Source of the DNA: Candidatus Melainabacteria bacterium
GTDB lineage: Bacteria > Cyanobacteriota > Vampirovibrionia > Obscuribacterales > Obscuribacteraceae
Length of the DNA: 64,000 nt
Direction: 5' to 3'
Assembly (NCBI GenBank): GCA_003242885.1
Contig: QKMZ01000001.1
Coordinates: forward strand, 248,001 to 312,000
In this document: piece after piece, positions 42,266 to 50,513 of the stretch
How the letters are laid out: the number at the start of each line of letters is the position of its first letter
Numbering within the stretch: the first letter of the stretch is position 1
The notes under the pieces: model-generated
The model's input: only the letters and a program-made list of their open reading frames with translations
Told to the model about the DNA's origin: nothing
Database searches by the model: none
Translations under genes and position numbers: made by a program

Positions 42266-44908
42266 ATGACGACAGCAGTCAAAGACAACGACACCAGTTT
42301 GATGGAAAGGGTGAATCACCTGACCCGACAAGCGAGACTGGCAGCGGCTGTCTTCACGCAGTACTCGCAGGAAGATGTCGACCGCATCGTCAAAGCGATG
42401 ACTGCAGCCGCAATTGAGAATGTGGAAAAGTTGGCGCGTGCGGCCTGTGATGAGACCCGCATGGGGCTTTTCGAGGACAAGATGCTGAAGAATTTCGTCG
42501 CCTCGGAATTCCACTATCACCAGATTAAAGACAAAAAGACCGTTGGCATCATCAGAGAATTTCCTGAAGACAACATGGTCGAAATTGCCGAGCCGGTTGG
42601 GGTTATCTTGGCTTTGTCACCGGTCACCAACCCGACTTCTACCGTCATCTTCAAGGCTATGGCTGCTGCCAAAACCAGAAACTCCATCATCTTCAGCCCT
42701 CACTTAATGGCTGCTGATGCGAGCAACATGGCGGCAAGAGTCGTGTATGAAGCCGCTATTGCAGCGGGCGCCCCCAAAGGTTTTATCGGCTGGGTGGAAA
42801 AATCTTCTCGTTTGAGAAGAGAAACCGAGCTGATGATGGTGCATCCGGAAGTCGATTTGATTTTCGCCACCGGTGGAACCGGAATGGTCAAGGCCGCCTG
42901 CAGCTCCGGGAAACCCGTTCTGGGTGTGGGTTCGGGCAACACTCCGGTTTATGTCCACAAGAGCACGAACGTTCGTCAGGCGGCGATGGACATCATCATC
43001 TCTAAAACGTTCGACAATGGAACTGAGTGCCCATCAGAGCAAACCCTGGTTGTCGACCGCGAAATAGCTGAATCGCTTATTGAGCAGTTCAAAGAATATG
43101 GCTGCCATGACTGCAACGAAGAAGAAACAGCCAAGATTACAGAGACCATCATCGATGCGCGCACAGGTGGAATGAACTACCGCATGGTCGGTCAGCCTGC
43201 CAATCTCATCGCCGAGAAAGCAGGAATTACAGTTCCGCCAGAAACCAAAATTATTCTCTGCGAGATGAAGGGTGATTTGCGTGGCAACAAATTGGCAGTA
43301 GAAAAACTGATGCCGGTTTTGAGCTATGTTGTTGTCGACTCTGTCGAAGAAGGGCTCAACCGTGCGCTCGACATCAACTACGGTGGTGGAACTGGACACA
43401 CTGCAGGCATCTTCTCTGAAGACGAAGATGTTATCGAACAGTTCGGAACCTTCATCAACGCCGGACGTATCATTGTCAACTCACCGACATCGATCGGTGG
43501 ATTGGGCGGCATCTACAACAACTTGAACACGACCCTCAGCTTCGGCTGCGGTACCGGTGGCGGCAACATCACTACCGATAACGTCGGTATCAAGAACCTG
43601 CTCAACTACAAGCGTGTTCCGCGCCGCAAGCATTTCACTCTTTCGTTTCAAACAACGAAGAACATCTATATCAACCCAGGTTCCATCGACCATCTGAGAA
43701 ACATCAAGACGAAGCGAGCTTTCGTCGTTACTTCCAGATCTGCTGCTCGCAGAGGGCACCTCTCGATGGTGTTGGAGCGCTTGCCGCAAGATTGCCGTGT
43801 AGACGTTTTCTCGGAGGTGTGCGAGGAGCCGGAATGGCATACGATTGAAGCGGCACTGCAAGTAATGAAGCAGAGCCAGCCAGATACCGTCATCGCTCTG
43901 GGCGGCGGATCTGTTCTCGACGCTTCGAAAGTAATGCGTCTCTTCCATGACTATCCTGATCTAAAACTGCAAGAAATCGCTTTCAACTTCCTGGATTTCC
44001 GTCATCGTATGGCAGAGTTTCCGAAGGGCGTGAAAACCCAACTGGTCGCCATTCCAACGACTTCCGGAACCGGTTCGGAAGTGACACCATTTGCGGTTTT
44101 GAAAGACAGCAAGTCGCAGAGAAAACTTTCGCTCATCGACGAGACGCTATTGCCGACGGTGGCAATCATTGATGCCAATCTCACCAAGACATTGCCGCGT
44201 GATATCACTGCCGACACCGCGTTTGACGCGCTGACTCACGCCCTGGAAGCGCTTGTTTCCACGGTTGCATCCGACTACACGGACGGTCTGGCATTCGAAG
44301 CTATGCGCCTCATATTTGAAGCGCTGCCGGAAGTTTTGAAAAACCCGACCAATGTTGTGTGGCGTCACAAGCTGCACAATGCCTCGTGCTTGGCAGGCAT
44401 GGCGATCGGTAACGCATCTGTCGGCGTCAACCACGCACTGGCTCACAGTCTCGGCGGACACTACGATGTGCCGCATGGTAGAGCTAATGGTGTATTCCTG
44501 GTCTCGACTCTGGAATACAATGCTCAGATTCCACACAAATTCATGGTGCAATCTTGCTATCCGCTCTGGGTTGCCGATGAGAAATATGCTCGCGCTGCTC
44601 AATTCCTTGGGTTAGACGAAGATGGCAAACTGGCTGCAGTTGGTAAAGGTGAAAAGCCGCACAAAGGCAATATCAAACAGTTGAACTTGGCTCTGCGCCG
44701 TGCAATTTACGACTTGTCCGCACAGTGTGGTCAACCGATGTCGATTGCAGAGCTTGGAATTTCGCAAGAAGATTTCGCAGCAGCGATGCCTGATCTGGTG
44801 CGTGGTGCATTCGAAGACATGGCTGTAAAAACCAACCCGGCTGTGCCGCTGTTTGAAGACATCAAGGATCTCTTCATCAATGCTTATCCACCCAGACAGC
44901 GTCCCTAA
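42266..44908 (+). CDS. adhE: Bifunctional acetaldehyde-CoA/alcohol dehydrogenase
   Basis: An 880-residue AdhE that reduces acetyl-CoA to ethanol via acetaldehyde with NADH. The N-terminal aldehyde dehydrogenase part has GVGSGNTPVYV and the catalytic Cys about residue 255 in DNGTECPSEQ. The C-terminal iron-dependent alcohol dehydrogenase has GGGSVLDASK, DALTHALEAL and HALAHSLGGHYDVPHGRAN, which carry the metal-binding Asp and His residues. Full length, so both halves should work. It implies mixed-acid or ethanol fermentation. Confidence 0.97.
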   Translation: MTTAVKDNDTSLMERVNHLTRQARLAAAVFTQYSQEDVDRIVKAMTAAAIENVEKLARAACDETRMGLFEDKMLKNFVASEFHYHQIKDKKTVGIIREFPEDNMVEIAEPVGVILALSPVTNPTSTVIFKAMAAAKTRNSIIFSPHLMAADASNMAARVVYEAAIAAGAPKGFIGWVEKSSRLRRETELMMVHPEVDLIFATGGTGMVKAACSSGKPVLGVGSGNTPVYVHKSTNVRQAAMDIIISKTFDNGTECPSEQTLVVDREIAESLIEQFKEYGCHDCNEEETAKITETIIDARTGGMNYRMVGQPANLIAEKAGITVPPETKIILCEMKGDLRGNKLAVEKLMPVLSYVVVDSVEEGLNRALDINYGGGTGHTAGIFSEDEDVIEQFGTFINAGRIIVNSPTSIGGLGGIYNNLNTTLSFGCGTGGGNITTDNVGIKNLLNYKRVPRRKHFTLSFQTTKNIYINPGSIDHLRNIKTKRAFVVTSRSAARRGHLSMVLERLPQDCRVDVFSEVCEEPEWHTIEAALQVMKQSQPDTVIALGGGSVLDASKVMRLFHDYPDLKLQEIAFNFLDFRHRMAEFPKGVKTQLVAIPTTSGTGSEVTPFAVLKDSKSQRKLSLIDETLLPTVAIIDANLTKTLPRDITADTAFDALTHALEALVSTVASDYTDGLAFEAMRLIFEALPEVLKNPTNVVWRHKLHNASCLAGMAIGNASVGVNHALAHSLGGHYDVPHGRANGVFLVSTLEYNAQIPHKFMVQSCYPLWVADEKYARAAQFLGLDEDGKLAAVGKGEKPHKGNIKQLNLALRRAIYDLSAQCGQPMSIAELGISQEDFAAAMPDLVRGAFEDMAVKTNPAVPLFEDIKDLFINAYPPRQRP

Positions 44909-44913
44909 GCGTG

Positions 44914-44932
44914 GGGCGCGTTGCACGCGCCC
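44914..44932 (+). terminator. Hairpin after adhE
   Basis: GGGCGCG (44914-44920), loop TTGCA, CGCGCCC (44926-44932), then TTGAAACATTT. A stable stem with a weak T-tract; it may be a terminator or attenuator before the STAS gene. Confidence 0.55.
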
Positions 44933-44968
44933 TTGAAACATTTGAATAACTGACTCGGAGTAAGGCTC

Positions 44969-45301
44969 GTGACAGAAAAGAAAAAATCCAAAGATTCATC
45001 GATAGCAACGAAAGATGTAGCGCAATTTCGTCTGCCTGGTCCTTTGGTGAAAAGTCTTGATGAAGTCGATAAGCTGCTCGCCGCTGGTTCTGGCGATTTG
45101 AACTTGGACTTCTCTGATTGCACGTTTATCTCGGTTGAAGGACTCGAATGGCTTGAAGAAATGCTGCTTCGCGCTCAGTCGAAGGGCGTTTCGATCAGCT
45201 TCTCCAACGTGACACCAAGCGTCTACAAAGTCTTCAAAGTCGCGCACATTGATTCAGTCATGGGCGCTTGCGGACTGCCAATCTCAGGACCTGTTTGCTA
45301 A
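44969..45301 (+). CDS. STAS-domain protein
   Basis: A 110-residue STAS domain like anti-sigma-factor antagonists: LNLDFSDCTFISVEGLEWLEEML is the strand-helix around the usual phosphorylatable position (Asp-Cys-Thr-Phe-Ile-Ser here), partly quoted. The usual D-S/T-x-G motif is altered (FISVEG), so regulation by phosphorylation is uncertain. GTG 44969 has GGAGTAAGG upstream. It follows adhE after the hairpin. Confidence 0.8.
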   Translation: MTEKKKSKDSSIATKDVAQFRLPGPLVKSLDEVDKLLAAGSGDLNLDFSDCTFISVEGLEWLEEMLLRAQSKGVSISFSNVTPSVYKVFKVAHIDSVMGACGLPISGPVC

Positions 45302-45314
45302 GAATTCTGGGAGC

Positions 45315-45392
45315 GCCGGCCTCCAGCCGGCTTCGGGCGGCATGTATGCCTCTCGCATAAAACAGCCATAGGGGCGATGCTGTGCATCCCCC
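45315..45392. repeat. Intergenic palindromic repeats
   Basis: GCCGGC-CTCCA-GCCGGC (45315-45331) and GGGGCGATGC-TGT-GCATCCCCC (45371-45392) are two hairpins in the gap before the ABC genes. The first recurs in near-inverted form at 47533; the second resembles the GGGGCGACGC repeats at 33508 and 37153. Confidence 0.5.
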
Positions 45393-45443
45393 TTCCCAGC
45401 CGGTGGACGCTTAAAGGGCTGGAAGCTGCTAAGATTGCAGGCG

Positions 45444-46457
45444 ATGAGTGAAACGCCGTCGATTAAGGTAACCCAGCTCACGAAGGTTTTCGGAAAGAGA
45501 ACAGTCGTTGATAAGCTTGACTTGGAAGTACGTCCTGGCGAGCTTTACGCGCTTTTGGGCGATAATGGCGCGGGCAAAACGACCACCATCAGTATGTTGA
45601 CGACGCTTTTGAAGCCCACGTCCGGAACGTTTAGTATTTCGGGCTTTGATGGTGTTTCTAATCCCGAAAAGGCAAAATCTAAGTTTGCCGTCGTTTCCCA
45701 GGAAGTCTCGCTGTATCAAGAGCTTACGGCCTTCGAGAATTTGTTGTTCGTTTCCCGGTTGTATGGTCTTCCGAAAGAAGGCGCGATCGAGCGCATTGAA
45801 CATCATCTAAATCAATGGGATTTGCTTTCACGACGTGATGACTATGTCGGTGACTTTTCCGGCGGAATGCAAAGAAAGCTGTCGATTGCGGGAGCGTTGC
45901 TGCGTTCGCCTCGTGTATTGTTTTTGGACGAACCGACTGTGGGTTTGGATCCAGGATCTCGTCAGCACATCTGGGAGATTCTTACGGGCTTAAAGCATGA
46001 AGGCGTGACGATTTTTCTCACGACTCATTATTTGGAAGAAGCGGAACTTTTATCGGATCGAGTCGGTATCATCGTGCGCGGGAAGCTTATCGCAGAAGGA
46101 ACGATCGATGATCTTCGTGGACGTCTAAATCATATGAAGTCCATCTGTGTGAGAATGGCTCGCCGTCCAAATCCCGGGGAGCTTCAATCAAGCTTGAGTC
46201 GTTTGCGTAACTTCGCGTTCGGAGAAGTGACGTACGACGAACTTCGCAATACATTTTCGATAGCTCTCACAAGTGAAGGCCATTTATCTGAGACACTACG
46301 GGCGGTGACTGACTGGATTGAGACGGAGCACATTCCAATTACTGGTGTTTCTACAAGCGAGCCCAGTCTGGAAGAAATCTACTTGGCACTCTCGCACGAA
46401 AAAACTCCACTGCCAAAGCTGGAGCAGTCCGTTGTTCCAGCTAGCAAGGAAAATTAA
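45444..46457 (+). CDS. ABC transporter ATP-binding protein (ABC-2 exporter type)
   Basis: A 337-residue ATPase. Walker A is GDNGAGKTT, the Q-loop is VVSQEVSLY, the signature is FSGGMQRK and Walker B is VLFLDEPTVGLDP, with the H-loop TTHYLEEAE. This DrrA/NodI-like class powers drug, lipid or polysaccharide export. A C-terminal extension of about 100 residues follows. ATG 45444 is preferred to TTG 45435. The permease begins 2 bp after the stop. Confidence 0.93.
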   Translation: MSETPSIKVTQLTKVFGKRTVVDKLDLEVRPGELYALLGDNGAGKTTTISMLTTLLKPTSGTFSISGFDGVSNPEKAKSKFAVVSQEVSLYQELTAFENLLFVSRLYGLPKEGAIERIEHHLNQWDLLSRRDDYVGDFSGGMQRKLSIAGALLRSPRVLFLDEPTVGLDPGSRQHIWEILTGLKHEGVTIFLTTHYLEEAELLSDRVGIIVRGKLIAEGTIDDLRGRLNHMKSICVRMARRPNPGELQSSLSRLRNFAFGEVTYDELRNTFSIALTSEGHLSETLRAVTDWIETEHIPITGVSTSEPSLEEIYLALSHEKTPLPKLEQSVVPASKEN

Positions 46458-46459
46458 AA

Positions 46460-47506
46460 TTGGATCAAGTCATTGCCATCATGCGAAAAGACCTGCGTCA
46501 ATGGATCAGGCGACCTGCTTATCTGATTGCTAGTTTGATCATGGCGATCTTAATTGTTGCCGTTGTTGGTGACACCTTATCTGGTGCCAGACATATTCCT
46601 TTTGGTTTGTATGATCCGAGCAACGTTAGTGACTTGAAGAAGAAGCTAGCTCCCAGTGAGCGCTTCGATGTCCTTGAATATAAAAATCTGGAAGAGGCAA
46701 AGCGCGACTTAGTCAGCGGCAAGATTGTAGCTTTCGCCAAAGTAGATGAAGATCCATTGGGAGACACTGTGGAGATTGTTACCGAAGGACACAATCCTTT
46801 TGTAGATGATCAAATCTCCATGGGGCTTTTGCGAGGACTGACTGGTCCAGGCAATCGCAATATCGAAACAGGGATTAAGACGTCTTCGCTTTCCAATTTT
46901 GAATATGAACTGCGCGATTTTATAACACCCGGACTGGCGGCTTATCTTTGTTATGTCCTCGCCTCGATGAATCTCGGATTCTCCTGGATTTATGAATGGA
47001 TGGAGAAAACCTACCGGCAGATTATTCTCGCGCCACATGGGTTGCGCTCCGCGATTATCGCTAAAACGCTCACAGTGACTTTGCAGGCATCTGCCGTTTT
47101 GTGGCTGGCTCTGACACTTACAGCGCCGTTTGTGCACTTCACGTTAGGTACAAATCCGCTTGGTCTAATTGGTATCACGCTATTGAGCGTTTTCTGTTTC
47201 GCGTCAATTGGTCTTTCTTTTGCATGCTGGCTGCGCACCATCAGGGTCTATACAATGACCGTGTCAATTCTCGGGGTCGCGTTGATGTTTGTCTCAGGCA
47301 TTATCGTGCCTTTGGAAGCCATGCCTGCTTGGGAGCAGTTGATTGCACGTTGCATGCCGCTGTACTATGCTGCCGATGCCTTTAAGGGGGTTTTTCTGGA
47401 TACCCCGGCGCGCTATGGGCAGGACGTATTCGTGCTGCTCGCCTGGAGTGTTTCCGGTCTTTTGATGGCAGCTTATCTTTTGACGAAAAGGCAAGCGGCT
47501 CTCTAA
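46460..47506 (+). CDS. ABC-2 type permease
   Basis: A 348-residue membrane permease with an N-terminal helix, an extracytoplasmic domain of about 130 residues, and five C-terminal helices (LAAYLCYVLASMNLGF, ASAVLWLALTLTAP, LLSVFCFASIGLSF, VSILGVALMFVSGIIVPLEAMP, DVFVLLAWSVSGLLMAAYLL). The P-L-E-A-M-P segment is typical of ABC-2 permeases. It starts at a TTG with AAGGAAAA upstream, coupled to the ATPase gene. Confidence 0.9.
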   Translation: MDQVIAIMRKDLRQWIRRPAYLIASLIMAILIVAVVGDTLSGARHIPFGLYDPSNVSDLKKKLAPSERFDVLEYKNLEEAKRDLVSGKIVAFAKVDEDPLGDTVEIVTEGHNPFVDDQISMGLLRGLTGPGNRNIETGIKTSSLSNFEYELRDFITPGLAAYLCYVLASMNLGFSWIYEWMEKTYRQIILAPHGLRSAIIAKTLTVTLQASAVLWLALTLTAPFVHFTLGTNPLGLIGITLLSVFCFASIGLSFACWLRTIRVYTMTVSILGVALMFVSGIIVPLEAMPAWEQLIARCMPLYYAADAFKGVFLDTPARYGQDVFVLLAWSVSGLLMAAYLLTKRQAAL

Positions 47507-47532
47507 GAAGCGCGTGAAAAATAATGCTCGAT

Positions 47533-47605
47533 GCCGGCTGGAAGCCGGCGATCCGGCCAGGTTCTGCGATAAAAGCCGGCGATCCGTCCAGGTTCTGCGA
47601 TAAAA
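47533..47605. repeat. GCCGGC palindrome plus 31-bp tandem repeat
   Basis: GCCGGC-TGGAA-GCCGGC lies at 47533-47549. Two 31-bp units follow at 47544-47574 and 47575-47605, each GCCGGCGATCCG then a variable base, CCAGGTTCTGCG and ATAAAA, with one mismatch; a decayed third unit may begin at 47606. Confidence 0.7.
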
Positions 47606-47688
47606 GGCGAAGATCTGGTCTGGCGATGTTCGCCATCGCGCCTACAAGAACATACGCTACAATGCGCTACTACGCAGAGGAAACACCG

Positions 47689-48408
47689 GTGTCCACACGA
47701 TGCAACCCTAAAGCGGTAATGGGCCTGGCTGCCCTCGCGTTTGCTTTGTCGATTTCAGGGGGGGATGCGACGGCAAAGTCTGGTCATACATCAAAGAAAA
47801 ACTCTGCGTCGAAAAACAGCACCCCTGCGAAGAATAATTCGTCCGTCAACAAAGACAGTTCTGAAAAGGAGATGGTCGAAGGCTTTATTGCCGCTGTAAC
47901 TAGACCTGATGCTGACAAAAATGCTAAATCTGGTTTTGATGAAGCGGCGCAATTGATGGCGTTTGACGAAATGGCAAAGCGCGCTTTTGGCGAGGCAGGC
48001 TGGCCGAAATTCACTCCTGCCGAGCAAAAGGAGATTGTGGTTCTGTTTCGACGCTTAATCGAAATTCGTTTCTACCCGCGCTGGCGCCGTGTTTTTCAGA
48101 GTGGCAAGTTCGAAGTGGCGGACGTCCAAAAAGGTGCTGACTCAATCGTCTCAGGAAATTTGAACACTGATGGCAGGAAATCAGCTTTGTCGTTTCGACT
48201 TACCAAAACGCCAGAAGGATACAAATTCGTGAGCATGTCGGTCAAAGATAAGGACATGCTGGAGCGCACGTCGGTCCGTCTGAAGCGCGGTCTTGCTAAC
48301 AAAGGCGCTGCTGGGCTAATTGCACATTTGAGAAAACGGACACAAGAGGCGCAAAAAGATTCGAATTATAAGCCGCCACTGGAAGAGTTAATCTCGGGTG
48401 GTAAGTAG
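47689..48408 (+). CDS. MlaC/Ttg2D-like exported protein
   Basis: A 239-residue exported protein resembling MlaC, the periplasmic phospholipid carrier: a signal peptide (VMGLAALAFALSISGG), then F-D-E-A-A-Q-L-M-A-F-D-E-M-A-K-R-A-F-G and LTPAEQKEIV-like FTPAEQKEIVVLFRRLIEIRFYP (short forms PAEQKEIVVLFRRLIE). GTG 47689 has GAGGAAA 8 bp upstream and leads straight into the signal peptide; the longer frame runs through the tandem repeat. The adjacent ABC-2 genes are not MlaEF-type, so a Mla system is not shown here. Confidence 0.75.
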   Translation: MSTRCNPKAVMGLAALAFALSISGGDATAKSGHTSKKNSASKNSTPAKNNSSVNKDSSEKEMVEGFIAAVTRPDADKNAKSGFDEAAQLMAFDEMAKRAFGEAGWPKFTPAEQKEIVVLFRRLIEIRFYPRWRRVFQSGKFEVADVQKGADSIVSGNLNTDGRKSALSFRLTKTPEGYKFVSMSVKDKDMLERTSVRLKRGLANKGAAGLIAHLRKRTQEAQKDSNYKPPLEELISGGK

Positions 48409-48602
48409 CGTTTCTCGATCGTAGGGCTGGGCCTTGTTTCTAGGCGCCGTAAAGTAACCTTTCGGCGGCATGCGCGGTCTTGACCGGTTTGAGTGGCCCT
48501 ACTAGAATTATTATTGAGAGTTAATGATATGCGCTTAGTGAGGTCAGACCTCGCCATAGATGCTTCACGAAGTGCTTCCGTTGGGCTATGAGGAGTTTTC
48601 CT

Positions 48603-50456
48603 ATGCTGCTGTGCGGTTGTGAGTTTTGTCGTGGTGGAAAACGACGAAAAGTAGGATGTTGTCGAATGCGCGGACAGCGCGGCAACATGCTGGTTCTTAT
48701 CCTTGCCATTCTGATGGGAATCTTGATGCTTCTGTTGGGATTCGCGCTTAGCTATGTTCGTATGCTCGGTTCGAATGCCGAACAGAAGACAGCGATTGAA
48801 GCGGCTTCTTTGGCTGCGGCGAAAGACCTGGCGCGCATCGTCATCGAGGATCCCAATTTTGGGTTTATCTCACTGTCTGATGCAGCGCCATCAACGCCGA
48901 ACACCAAGGCGGAAGATGGTTTTTCGATGCCTGTTGTCGGCATCAACACACTTCTCGGCACCATTCGTTTGGACATGATCGTTGCGAGTGAGTTGGGTGA
49001 CAATACGATGTCCACACTTGCTCAGACTGATTACACCAATGCTATGCAGGCCAAAGATTTTCTGGTCAGCAACTTGCAACAGGCGATGCTGCCGGGCAAC
49101 GGTGGGTCTAATTTGCGTGACGTCGACGGTAACGTCGTCAGTCCATACCAAGCTGCTGTTGAAGCCTACCAGCAAAACGTAGTGCGCATTGCTGGTGGTA
49201 ATTCGCGCATGGTCAACGGCTCGATGAAGTTGACACTTGGTGCGCTGACAACACCTGCAACTACCAGCACCCCGATACCAAACCCGCAGGCGCTTTCGAA
49301 CACCAGCGGAGCGCAAGCTAATCAAGGCTTTTACACCTCCTATAACGACATTCCATTCGCAGGAAAGAGCTTTGTGTTTGCAGGTATCGGCAAGGACGTC
49401 AAACTTGTCGACCTGAAGAATTTCACGACGAGTCTTGGTAGTGTTCCGTATTTCATCCCGACCATTGTAAAAGCCGAAGCGGACCACATGGTTGTCTCCG
49501 CAGGGCAAGGCGGTGCCAATATCGTTCACTCCGTTGCGTGTGCTCAGCCCGCATCGGTGCACGACCCTAGACCGGCGCCCGGAGCTATTACTCTCTCAAT
49601 GCTGCCTGGAAAGGTTGATGACCTTCCGCAACCAGGCAGTATGACGTTAGATCCGCAACTGTCTAATACCCCTCTAGAAATCAAAACCTCGGTTGGTGGC
49701 GATACTCCGGGTGGCGGCACACTCGCACCTACACCCGTCACTGGGTTCGGCAGTTCAATGACTTTAGGTCAAGCGTTTAGCATGGGCTTTTACGACTGGC
49801 TGAGGCGCGCAGGCACTAAAGCGGACGTTAAGGCTGTGAAGGCGTTCATGAGCACACCATTTGGTCCTGGCATTACCAGCACCGTTGGTGGTGTCAACTG
49901 CTACACCTGGAATGAGGATGGCACGATCCGTTATGCTCAAATGTCAGGGCTGACGGCTCGAAATGTCACAGTAAGTCAGTATCAAGGACGAGTAGTCAGC
50001 TCCGGTACATTCACAAGCTCAACTGGAAAAACTTACAAGGTAATCGGTACGGACGAAAGTCGCCAACCGGGCAGAATGCGCGGCGGGCAGCACGGCGGCG
50101 AACCTTTGGAAGATCCGGTTGTACAGGCTTGTGCCGGCTTACCTGCGACAACAATTTCCTCTGCTGATACTGGATCCGATATTGCTGGTCTGTTTGCCTT
50201 GTTGCTGATGGTTGCAGTTCCCTCGGGACTATTTGTCGCCGGTACACAACGCAATAGCAAAGTGATGCGTCAGGTCGGAGCGGCAATGCTTCTTGCAGGC
50301 ACAGCGGCGTCGACACTCGGGCTCCTCACCGCTTGCGGTGGAGGCTCGCCTCCGCCACCGGTGGTGGTGACGACGACTGTAACTGGTCCGCGTGTCAACC
50401 GACCAACTTACACATCCAATGGCATCGTGGTCGATCTGACTTTCATCAGACAGTAA
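48603..50456 (+). CDS. TadE/TadG-like pilus-assembly-type protein
   Basis: A 617-residue protein. The N-terminal part RGQRGNMLVLILAILMGILML and the following alanine-rich helix EAASLAAAKDLARI match TadE/TadG pseudopilin-like anchors. A long extracytoplasmic Pro/Thr/Ser region follows, and near the C-terminus are two hydrophobic helices (IAGLFALLLMVAVPSGLFVAG, QVGAAMLLAGTAASTLGLL, with a Cys after). ATG 48603 has GAGGAG 7 bp upstream. No other tad genes are in the window. Confidence 0.72.
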   Translation: MLLCGCEFCRGGKRRKVGCCRMRGQRGNMLVLILAILMGILMLLLGFALSYVRMLGSNAEQKTAIEAASLAAAKDLARIVIEDPNFGFISLSDAAPSTPNTKAEDGFSMPVVGINTLLGTIRLDMIVASELGDNTMSTLAQTDYTNAMQAKDFLVSNLQQAMLPGNGGSNLRDVDGNVVSPYQAAVEAYQQNVVRIAGGNSRMVNGSMKLTLGALTTPATTSTPIPNPQALSNTSGAQANQGFYTSYNDIPFAGKSFVFAGIGKDVKLVDLKNFTTSLGSVPYFIPTIVKAEADHMVVSAGQGGANIVHSVACAQPASVHDPRPAPGAITLSMLPGKVDDLPQPGSMTLDPQLSNTPLEIKTSVGGDTPGGGTLAPTPVTGFGSSMTLGQAFSMGFYDWLRRAGTKADVKAVKAFMSTPFGPGITSTVGGVNCYTWNEDGTIRYAQMSGLTARNVTVSQYQGRVVSSGTFTSSTGKTYKVIGTDESRQPGRMRGGQHGGEPLEDPVVQACAGLPATTISSADTGSDIAGLFALLLMVAVPSGLFVAGTQRNSKVMRQVGAAMLLAGTAASTLGLLTACGGGSPPPPVVVTTTVTGPRVNRPTYTSNGIVVDLTFIRQ

Positions 50457-50485
50457 GTCTTAGATCAACAGCCCAAATCAGGCAA

Positions 50486-50513
50486 GGGTGGCTCTCAGGA
50501 GTCACCCTTTCTT
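50486..50513. terminator. Terminator between convergent genes
   Basis: GGGTGGCT (50486-50493), loop CTCAGG, AGTCACCC (50500-50507), with one wobble, then TTTCTT. It overlaps the last codons of the convergent methyltransferase gene, so it may serve both sides. Confidence 0.65.

Noticed and set aside
45444..47506. ABC-2 exporter as the RiPP transporter
   Set aside because: It is over 24 kb from the RiPP genes, with unrelated genes between; nothing links it to the peptides.
47524..47688. N-terminal extension of the MlaC-like gene
   Set aside because: It is translated through the 31-bp tandem repeat and would bury the signal peptide; GTG 47689 has a good ribosome-binding site.
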